Source: Bacteroidales bacterium UBA6244
GTDB lineage: Bacteria > Bacteroidota > Bacteroidia > Bacteroidales > F082
DNA length: 30,262 nucleotides
Direction of reading: 5' to 3'
Assembly: GCA_002440885.1 (NCBI GenBank)
Contig: DJVY01000064.1
Span: forward strand, 1 to 30,262
Below the pieces are notes generated by a model. The model made no database searches. It saw only the letters and a program-made list of their open reading frames with translations, and was not told the DNA's origin. Shown one piece after another: positions 14,939-22,034 of the stretch (the stretch's first letter is position 1; each line of letters opens with the position of its first letter). Made by a program: the position numbers and the translations under genes.

Positions 14939-15397
14939 TTAATCTTCATCACAATTTTTTCCGGTAATCAACGACACATCGTTACATACCTGCTGGCGAA
15001 TAATTTCGCTCACCCGTACGAATGCCTCCATGTCGGCAGGCTGAATTTTCTCAGTCAACTTATTGTTAAAGTCGATTACGATTTTGCGCACTTTCGAGCG
15101 CAGCTCGACGCCACGGGGAGTAAGGAAAATTTTAACGATGCGTTTGTCTGTTTCATCAGGCACACGGTAGATTAATCCGTCGTTTTCCATATTTTTCAGC
15201 AACCGGCTCAGGCTCGTATTGCCCATACCCATCATCGGAGCAATGCGGGTGGCCGGCACTCCTTCTTTGCCAATATTAATTAAAACGTAGCCGATTCCTT
15301 GCGTAATGCCATTGTCTGCCGCCAGGAGATTATACATTCGGCGCGTGGCAAAGAGCGTACTACGCAAGTGATAATCAACCGTTTCTTGTATATTCAT
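14939..15397 (-). CDS. MarR-family transcriptional regulator, probable regulator of the fad operon
   Basis: 152 aa from the ATG at 15397. The frame stays open upstream to 15436, but those 13 residues (MIYICSAC...) would run through the promoter and TSS, so MNIQETVDYHLR is the likely start. A winged helix-turn-helix lies at about 45-110, with PATRIAPMMGMGNTSLSRLL as the HTH, followed by ENDGLIYRVPDETDKRIVKIFLT as the wing. Flanking helices would form the dimer interface and a ligand pocket. As first gene of the operon it probably represses its own promoter and the fad genes and is relieved by a fatty acid or acyl-CoA. The ligand is inferred from context. The TetR-type FadR of Bacillus, which controls the analogous operon, is a different family. 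Confidence 0.9.
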   Translation of the reverse strand: MNIQETVDYHLRSTLFATRRMYNLLAADNGITQGIGYVLINIGKEGVPATRIAPMMGMGNTSLSRLLKNMENDGLIYRVPDETDKRIVKIFLTPRGVELRSKVRKIVIDFNNKLTEKIQPADMEAFVRVSEIIRQQVCNDVSLITGKNCDED

Positions 15398-15410
15398 AAA
15401 AAATAATGTT

Positions 15411-15453
15411 ATGCATGCACTGCAAATATATATCAAATACTATGCATGCGCAA
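15411..15453 (-). promoter_or_regulatory. marR-fad operon promoter with duplicated ATGCATGC operator
   Basis: On the minus strand, TTG (15451-15453) and TATATTTG (15423-15430) fit the Bacteroidetes -33/-7 consensus with a 20-nt spacer. Two copies of ATGCATGC(A/G)C, at 15411-15420 and 15442-15451, start 31 bp apart (about three helical turns). One abuts the -33 box and the other covers the start-site region, so two dimers on the same face of the DNA could close the promoter. MarR autoregulation is the natural reading. The leader to the ATG at 15397 would be only about 20 nt, with no Shine-Dalgarno sequence. Confidence 0.75.
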
Positions 15454-15595
15454 TAGTTTGTGTGATTTTTTAACAAATAAATTCACAGTATGAATATTCA
15501 AGAGCTAGTTCGTTTTTAAATCTTTCACCAATATCATTTAGGATCAATTCATTGCTGAACCGAAAAGTTGAGTATTCAGTACCCTTGGATAAAGT

Positions 15596-15624
15596 TTGTT
15601 TGTTAACGCATTTTTGTATGTTTG
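15596..15624 (+). promoter_or_regulatory. promoter of the secreted esterase gene
   Basis: TATGTTTG (15617-15624) matches the Bacteroidetes -7 box TAnnTTTG, and a TTG at 15596-15598 lies 18 nt upstream, at the short end of the usual spacing. The ATG at 15667 is about 43 nt downstream. No operator-like repeat is seen. The 15437-15666 gap between this gene and marR carries the two divergent promoters and nothing else recognisable. Confidence 0.6.
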
Positions 15625-15666
15625 CGGATTGCATCTTTTTTTACATGAATTATTAACTCTCTGAAT

Positions 15667-17067
15667 ATGATGAAGAAATCGAATTGCTTCTTCTTGCTGA
15701 TGGTGATTTGTTCGTTTGTTTTTGGGCAAGCCACCTTTATTGTGCAGTCTGTTCCCGACTATACGCCGGTGGGCGATCCAATATTTGTGGCAGGTAATTT
15801 TAATGGATGGAATCCTGCTGATTCGAATTTTGAGTTGATTCAAAATGAATCTCAGCAATGGGTTATTGAAATGCCTCAGCAAAATCAGGGCAACACCATT
15901 TCCTTTAAGTTTACCCGGGGCGATTGGAACAAGGTTGAAAAAGGAGTGAATGGGGAAGAGATTGCCGATCGGCAATTTGAGTATGGAAATGGAGATACGG
16001 TGTATTTTGACATTGCAAATTGGGCTGACCAGGGAGGTGGAGGAAATTCTACTGCTGCTGAAAATGTGCAGATTCTGGATGAAGCTTTTTATATGCCGGA
16101 ACTAAACAGAAGTCGACGCGTGTGGATTTATTTACCTCCAGATTACGATCAGGCCAACAATCGATATCCGGTTTTATATATGCATGATGGACAAAATATT
16201 TTTGATGCCTATACCTCTTACGTTGGCGAGTGGGAAGTTGATGAAACGCTGAACCGCCTGTATGCGCAAGGAATACAGGTCCCTATTGTGGTAGGAATCG
16301 ATCATGGAGGAGCTGAGCGAATTAATGAATACCTACCTTGGATAAACAATCAATATGGAGGTGGTCTGGGCGATGAATATATTGATTTCCTGATGCAAAC
16401 GCTCAAACCCTACATCGATGAAAATTTCAGAACACTTCCTGACAAGGACAATACTGGCATTATGGGCAGCTCTATGGGCGGATTGATTTCACAATATGGG
16501 GCATTAAAATACCAGGACGTTTTTAGCAAAGTCGGTATCTTTTCGCCTGCCTATTGGATTTCAGATTCGGTTTGGATCTTTACCTCTCAGGTAGAAAAGC
16601 AACAGAACATGAAGTTTTACCAGATGATTGGCGGGGCTGAAGGGGTAGAATACGTCAAAGGCATGTGGAATATGCATGATACCCTGGCTGGCAAGGGCTT
16701 TGAGGAAAATGAATTGCGGTCGGTGGAGATTCCAGGCGGACAGCATACAGAGTCGTTGTGGAGAGATCATTTTGCAACAGCCTATTTGTGGTTGTTTGAT
16801 GTATATGCCAACGGGGTGCGCGAGCACTCCAATGTCACTGTGATTAATGTTTACCCCAATCCGGTTTCAGACTATATTGACCTGAGCAGTTTAAAACTTG
16901 ACCAACCAGACACACTAATCGTGGTTGACATGGAAGGTGTTACGGTATTGAAAGAAAGGGCCATTTCATCCAACAGGATTAATATTCACCAACTGAAACC
17001 TGGAAATTACCTGATTATCCTTCATGTCGACGGAAAAGTTTACCAGGGCAGTTTTGTGAAGATTTAG
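15667..17067 (+). CDS. secreted alpha/beta-hydrolase esterase (Fes/IroE-like) with T9SS sorting domain
   Basis: 466 aa. Signal peptide 1-20 (KK, hydrophobic core, cut near FG-QA). Residues 22-118 form a starch-binding/CBM48-like E-set domain with VAGNFNGWNP. Residues 130-385 are a putative esterase domain (PF00756 type) with the nucleophile Ser269 in MGSSMGG, an acidic residue not securely placed, and His360 in GGQHTESLW. The C-terminal 70-80 residues, from NVYPNPVSDYIDLSS to GKVYQGSFVKI, are a type A T9SS sorting domain, so the protein is sent across the outer membrane and probably anchored at or released from the surface. Related enzymes cleave feruloyl or acetyl esters of polysaccharides, or siderophore esters; the carbohydrate domain favours the former. 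It stands alone on the plus strand. Confidence 0.88.
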   Translation: MMKKSNCFFLLMVICSFVFGQATFIVQSVPDYTPVGDPIFVAGNFNGWNPADSNFELIQNESQQWVIEMPQQNQGNTISFKFTRGDWNKVEKGVNGEEIADRQFEYGNGDTVYFDIANWADQGGGGNSTAAENVQILDEAFYMPELNRSRRVWIYLPPDYDQANNRYPVLYMHDGQNIFDAYTSYVGEWEVDETLNRLYAQGIQVPIVVGIDHGGAERINEYLPWINNQYGGGLGDEYIDFLMQTLKPYIDENFRTLPDKDNTGIMGSSMGGLISQYGALKYQDVFSKVGIFSPAYWISDSVWIFTSQVEKQQNMKFYQMIGGAEGVEYVKGMWNMHDTLAGKGFEENELRSVEIPGGQHTESLWRDHFATAYLWLFDVYANGVREHSNVTVINVYPNPVSDYIDLSSLKLDQPDTLIVVDMEGVTVLKERAISSNRINIHQLKPGNYLIILHVDGKVYQGSFVKI

Positions 17068-17113
17068 CCGCGATTGGAGGTAGGCTTGATATCAACGAAA
17101 ATAACTCCATGCC

Positions 17114-17138
17114 TGGGTGTAGTTTGCAGCTACACTCA
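17114..17138. terminator. possible bidirectional terminator hairpin between convergent genes
   Basis: TGGGTGTAG (17114-17122) pairs with CTACACTCA (17130-17138) in a 9-bp stem with one G-U pair and a 7-nt loop. It is the only strong hairpin in the 123-bp gap between the esterase stop and the end of the permease operon. It lacks a good U-tract on either side: a run of eight G follows on the plus strand, and ATTTT comes about 12 nt later on the minus strand. Confidence 0.4.
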
Positions 17139-17190
17139 GTTGGCGGGGGGGGTTGGATGTAACCTTAACCCTGATAAATTTTCCACCATT

Positions 17191-19584
17191 TTACTCATAC
17201 CTCAATGCCTCCACAGGATTTCTGCGTGCCACTTTAAAAATTTGCAAACTCACTGTCGTAAGGGCTATGATCAACGCCAATAAGCCTGCTGAAAGAAATA
17301 CCCACCAACTCACACCTGTTTTATAGGCAAAATTCTGAAGCCATTGCTGTGAAAGATAAAAGGTTAATGGAGTAGCAATGATAAAGGCAATGACCACCCA
17401 TTTGATAATATCTCTGTTTAAAAGCAGTATAATTTCATTGTTCTTTGCTCCATTCACCTTTCTAATTCCGATTTCTTTGGTCCGTTTTTCGGTCATAAAA
17501 ATGGAAAGCCCCATTAAGCCAAGACTAGCCACTATGATTGCCAATATGGAAAACACATTGATGAGCTTCAACAATAACTGTTCAGAAGCATACTGAGCAT
17601 TCAGTTGCTCATTTAGAAAAGAATAAACTATGGGCTGACTGGGATAAATTTCTTCCATTTTTTTATGAATCGAAGCAATTGTTTCCTTAGCTTTATCCTT
17701 TTCGAAACGGGCCAGGACATATCTGTTGACCCGATCCTCAGGACCTCGCACAAAAAATGCAAAGCTCTCGATTTCAGAATGCAATGAAGTATAATGAAAA
17801 TCGTCAACAACACCAATGATTTTAAAATCCGCAAGGTCATTTTCCTCAGACGAACTCCTGTTATCAGAAAAATTTCCCGTGGCTATCTGTTCATCAGAAA
17901 ACACGGATCTTAATTTGTTATAGAATGTCTTGTTAATGATCCATCCGTCGGTGGCATTCTCTTTAAGGTCGGTAGTATATAGTAATAGTTTGATTTTCAA
18001 TGTTTGTATGGCATATTTATCAATAAAACCAAATATAAATGGGAATGAATTCTCACCCGTTGTAAAGGTCATATCCTGAAATTTACTTCCCGGATAATGA
18101 TGTGCAGTAGCGGCACTTGTAATACTTGGTTCCTTTAATAACTCGGCTCGGAAAAGTTTTATCTTTTCATTTACCTGGGGTATTCTAATTACTGCAACAT
18201 TCTCACCGGAATAGCCCAATTCCTTATGGTGAATAAAATTCATTTGTTTGTTGACGAGTAATGCAAAACCTGTCAGGGCTATAACCATAACAAACTGGAA
18301 AACAACCATTGGTATGGCTGCTTTGATTCCTCTTGGTTGACCATTTTCTTTTATTACTGTTTGCGTTTTAAACAGACTTAAAGAACTGAGGACGATAACT
18401 ACCACAACAACAATAACAAACAAACAAATTGAAAAAAGCCAAAACTCTGGACTTTTAAATGGGACTATCCAATTGGCGAAAAAATGCTTTGCAAGAATAA
18501 ACTTTAAACTTGCCAGCAGGGAAATTGCAATTAGAAAACCAAGGCTCACCGATAAGAGGACTTCAACAGTGGTTTGTCCCAACAGATGAATTTTATTCCC
18601 CCCAAGCGATCGAATGATTAAAGTCGATTTTCGATAATAGGTACTTCTGGCAATATGCATAATAACAAAGTTCATTATTGCTATTACAAATATTAGTAAG
18701 CCTACCAACAGTAGAATATGGAGTGACGAACGGCGGATGGTAGGCTGCTTTTCATCCGACAATCCTTGTGTAAAATGTATATCACCAACAGCTTGCAAAT
18801 GATGATTAAAGGCATCTAAAGGTGGGCCATGCACACCACCTAAAATCGGTTCCAATTTTGTTTGAAGACTCTTCTCCAAAGCAGGAATATCAGCATGAGG
18901 GTATATTTTTACATAAATCACACCACCAAAAACCTTACGTGACTTCAAAATTTTCACGGTAGGCTCGAAATGGCCTTTCTGAGAAAGTAATAGGTCGATT
19001 TTTATATGAGATGCTTCAGGCAATGGTTCAATTATGGCAGTTATGGTATAGGCAATAAGGCTGTCCTGATTGGCTGTAAACGATCGCAACAGTGCTGTTT
19101 TACCTAAAGGATCGCTGTCGGGGAAAAGTTTTGATGCAAACTCGGTTGTTACCATCATCGTATTAGGTTCGTTGATGGACTCCCTAGTTCCGGAAATAAC
19201 ATCTATTGAAAAATAATCCAAAAACGATTGGTTGACAAAGACGGCGTCCGTTGACTTAATTTTAGCCCCATTTACAAAAACATCTTCTATATTATGTTTG
19301 TTGTAAATTGTTGTATGTGATTCAATTTCAGGATAATCACTCAAAACATCATCAAAAGCTGCAAAGGTGTTTGTGTTGTAGGTTCCATCCCCGTAGCGCA
19401 TAATGATGCGATAGCTATTTTCACCATTGGGAATATATTTATCGAAACTAAAATGATAAAACGTAAATAACAGAATGGCCAGACTAACAGCCATGGCAAT
19501 GCCCAATCCTCCAATATTGATCGCCGAATAGGCTTTAAACATGAGCAATCGCTGGAAGGCTATTTTTATGCTTTTTTTAATCAT
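17191..19584 (-). CDS. MacB/FtsX-type ABC transporter permease (permease 5, distal)
   Basis: 797-aa inner-membrane permease with two MacB_PCD-FtsX modules. TM1 (about 20-44) is followed by FSFDKYIPN and a large extracytoplasmic domain (about 45-285). TMs near 287-309, 338-362 and 381-404 complete the first FtsX unit. A second module starts with a TM at about 424-444, then a periplasmic domain and three C-terminal TMs with KEIGIRKVNGAK, ending RRNPVEALRYE. This is the long Bacteroidetes form, in which one chain holds two FtsX units. The first-module coupling motif is degenerate (STLIIRSLGG instead of KEIGIRKxxGA), so the two modules may differ in ATPase contact. Last gene of the ABC operon, 18 bp after permease 4. 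The substrate is unknown. Confidence 0.88.
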   Translation of the reverse strand: MIKKSIKIAFQRLLMFKAYSAINIGGLGIAMAVSLAILLFTFYHFSFDKYIPNGENSYRIIMRYGDGTYNTNTFAAFDDVLSDYPEIESHTTIYNKHNIEDVFVNGAKIKSTDAVFVNQSFLDYFSIDVISGTRESINEPNTMMVTTEFASKLFPDSDPLGKTALLRSFTANQDSLIAYTITAIIEPLPEASHIKIDLLLSQKGHFEPTVKILKSRKVFGGVIYVKIYPHADIPALEKSLQTKLEPILGGVHGPPLDAFNHHLQAVGDIHFTQGLSDEKQPTIRRSSLHILLLVGLLIFVIAIMNFVIMHIARSTYYRKSTLIIRSLGGNKIHLLGQTTVEVLLSVSLGFLIAISLLASLKFILAKHFFANWIVPFKSPEFWLFSICLFVIVVVVVIVLSSLSLFKTQTVIKENGQPRGIKAAIPMVVFQFVMVIALTGFALLVNKQMNFIHHKELGYSGENVAVIRIPQVNEKIKLFRAELLKEPSITSAATAHHYPGSKFQDMTFTTGENSFPFIFGFIDKYAIQTLKIKLLLYTTDLKENATDGWIINKTFYNKLRSVFSDEQIATGNFSDNRSSSEENDLADFKIIGVVDDFHYTSLHSEIESFAFFVRGPEDRVNRYVLARFEKDKAKETIASIHKKMEEIYPSQPIVYSFLNEQLNAQYASEQLLLKLINVFSILAIIVASLGLMGLSIFMTEKRTKEIGIRKVNGAKNNEIILLLNRDIIKWVVIAFIIATPLTFYLSQQWLQNFAYKTGVSWWVFLSAGLLALIIALTTVSLQIFKVARRNPVEALRYE

Positions 19585-19602
19585 CTTATTGTAATTATTT
19601 GA

Positions 19603-21975
19603 TCATTCATATTTTAGCGACTCAACCGGATTAATATATGCTGCTTTTATGGAATGATACAGTACCGAAATAAACCCTATAAACAAGGCAACAATCCCCG
19701 ACACGACCGGAATTAAAATTCCAATTTCTACCCTATAAGCAAAAGTTTCTAACCACAAATTAATCCACCAGTAGGACAATGGGATGGCAAAAATAATGGC
19801 TATTAATATTAAGTAGGCAATGTCTTTATACAATACCCAAATAATTTGAATGACTGAAGAACCTAATTGTTTTCGGATGGCCACTTCTTTGGCTCTCTGA
19901 GCAATGGCGTAAAACGACAAACCCATCAATCCCATACAGGATAACATAAAACAAATGATGGAAAATAATTTGATCAATTTAAACTGATTTACCTCCGTGG
20001 AATAGGACTCGATAATCTTTTCATCCATGAAAGAATATTCAAAAGGAATTTGATGAGCTACTTCTTTGAAAACACCACCAATATCCTCAACCGTTTTAAA
20101 AAATTGATCATCATCGATTCTTACATGCAAATAACCTCCGGGTAAAAGCACCATAATAATGGGCTCCACCTGATCGTGCAAAGTGCTCATATTAAAATCT
20201 TTAACAACGCCAATTATTTTTCCTTCCGGCCATTTGAAATATCCGCCGTTGATTATTTGCATGCCCTTGCCTACGGCATGATCCCAACCCATATGATTAA
20301 CAAAAGATTCGTTCACCATATAGGCTGATTTCGCATCAGACGCCCTGTTTTCATCAAAATCTCTTCCTTCAACGATTTGCATTTGCATTGTTTTGATGTA
20401 GTCAGGATCTACAATTAACCAGTTAAACAATTGTTCTTCAAACCCGGAGGCTGTTTCCACACTAAAATTACACATCAATTCTTGCGTGTTGGGAAGAATA
20501 TAGGCCGTGGAAGCTGAAATAACTTGTGGGTTTTCAATCAGTTTTTCTTTTAGCACCGATATCACTGAAAAATCCAACTTGTCAACAGGAATCACCATCA
20601 GGTTTTGCTTGTTGAATCCCAGATCTTTACTGTTGATAAAATTAATTTGCTTATTCATTGTCAGAACACCTATTAAAACACTAACCGAAAGAATAAACTG
20701 AAAAACAATGAGTGCTTTACGATAAAGTACACTGTCTTTTTTACGTTGATAGCTTGAACTAACGCTGCTGATGACCGGAATTGACGACAAATAAAAGGCA
20801 GGATATATTCCTGACAATAACCCCACAAACAATGCCAGACCGAAAGACATGAGCAGCAAATTCAGGTTTTCAGAAAAACCAAATGCAAGTTTTGCATTGA
20901 ATAGCTGATGTAGATAGTTGGCATCTATAATTAACCTCACAAAAATGAAGCTTATCAAAAAGGCAATAAGTGTTAAGGCTATTGATTCGAAGATAAAGTA
21001 CCCAATCAGCGTTTTTTGCTTTGCTCCGAATATTTTTTTCAATCCAATTTCTTTTGTCCTGTTGATGGCAAAAGCGGTGGACATATTGATGTAATTAATT
21101 GCAGATATGAGGATGATAAACAAGCCAACAATTCCAAATATATAGACATAAGACCTGTTGCCCTGGGGGAAATCCTGAGACAAATCAGATGTAAAATGAA
21201 TATCTGTCAACGGTTCTAAAATGATGTCGATGGTGGCTTTAACCCTTTTTGACTGCTCCAACATATACTTATCGAATAAGAGCGGATATTTATCATATAT
21301 ACCCTCTACCCTGGCCTCTTCTTTTAACAACAGATAAGTATAGCACGTTGTTGTAAACCATTGGGTACCTAGAGGCTTAAAACCAACCAAGGCATAAAAT
21401 TTTAGGTGTACATTATCCGGCAAATCCATTATTACACCGGTTACCTCATAGGGTATGGTATCCACCTCAATTATTTTACCCATGGGGTCGCTAACTCCAA
21501 AATACTTTTGGGCCATGCTGTTGGTCAGCACCATAGCATTTTCCTTACTGAAGCATGTATGGGGATTGCCGGCAATAAACTCGTGCGTAAAAATGCGGAA
21601 GAAACTCGTGTCGGCATACATCAATTGGTTTTCAACAAAAGAGTGGTTACCGTATTTCACAGCAACTTGCTCTATGGGTCTGACCCTAACAAAGGACTCA
21701 ACTTCAGGACACTCCTCTTTCAGCATTGGCCCTATTTTCTCAGAAGAAACGGCTTCCTTCATCGACCTTCCTGATGCAGTTGTAAAATCATAACCAACCC
21801 TGTAAATTCGATCATGATTGATATGCTGCTTATCAAAGCTGATAAAGTTTTGTAAAAAGAATAAAATGACTATTCCACAAACCAAACCCAGGGTAAGATT
21901 AAAAATGTTAAAGAAATACAGGTGCTTATTCTTATCAATGATTTTAAGTGTCAATTTTAAATTCTTTTTAAACAT
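19603..21975 (-). CDS. MacB/FtsX-type ABC transporter permease (permease 4)
   Basis: 790 aa with the same double MacB_PCD-FtsX layout. TM1 near 20-42 is followed by ISFDKQHIN. The first FtsX unit has the coupling motif TKEIGLKKIFGAKQKTLI. The second has KEVAIRKQLGSS, which departs from the IGIRKVNGA of the other four copies, and the end is YINPVESLKYE. It therefore appears the most diverged copy in its second module while keeping an intact first module. The long periplasmic domains (about 180-240 aa each) would contact a substrate or an adaptor, as in MacB or LolCE. It lies 59 bp downstream of permease 3, the largest gap within the permease run. Confidence 0.88.
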   Translation of the reverse strand: MFKKNLKLTLKIIDKNKHLYFFNIFNLTLGLVCGIVILFFLQNFISFDKQHINHDRIYRVGYDFTTASGRSMKEAVSSEKIGPMLKEECPEVESFVRVRPIEQVAVKYGNHSFVENQLMYADTSFFRIFTHEFIAGNPHTCFSKENAMVLTNSMAQKYFGVSDPMGKIIEVDTIPYEVTGVIMDLPDNVHLKFYALVGFKPLGTQWFTTTCYTYLLLKEEARVEGIYDKYPLLFDKYMLEQSKRVKATIDIILEPLTDIHFTSDLSQDFPQGNRSYVYIFGIVGLFIILISAINYINMSTAFAINRTKEIGLKKIFGAKQKTLIGYFIFESIALTLIAFLISFIFVRLIIDANYLHQLFNAKLAFGFSENLNLLLMSFGLALFVGLLSGIYPAFYLSSIPVISSVSSSYQRKKDSVLYRKALIVFQFILSVSVLIGVLTMNKQINFINSKDLGFNKQNLMVIPVDKLDFSVISVLKEKLIENPQVISASTAYILPNTQELMCNFSVETASGFEEQLFNWLIVDPDYIKTMQMQIVEGRDFDENRASDAKSAYMVNESFVNHMGWDHAVGKGMQIINGGYFKWPEGKIIGVVKDFNMSTLHDQVEPIIMVLLPGGYLHVRIDDDQFFKTVEDIGGVFKEVAHQIPFEYSFMDEKIIESYSTEVNQFKLIKLFSIICFMLSCMGLMGLSFYAIAQRAKEVAIRKQLGSSVIQIIWVLYKDIAYLILIAIIFAIPLSYWWINLWLETFAYRVEIGILIPVVSGIVALFIGFISVLYHSIKAAYINPVESLKYE

Positions 21976-22034
21976 CTTGCATCTTTTTAATGTACAGAGG
22001 AAACCTTTAAATGAGTTGGGTAATCCACTTGGTT

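Noticed and set aside
15398..15436. Upstream extension of the MarR reading frame
   Set aside because: It would place the start codon within the promoter and operator; the next ATG gives a normal-length MarR protein.
15544..15975. Leftward 143-codon frame between marR and the esterase
   Set aside because: It is antisense to the signal peptide and first domain of the esterase, crosses its promoter and has no recognisable domain.
17145..17152. Run of eight G as a phase-variable tract
   Set aside because: It lies between two convergent gene ends, in neither a coding region nor a promoter, so length changes would have little effect.
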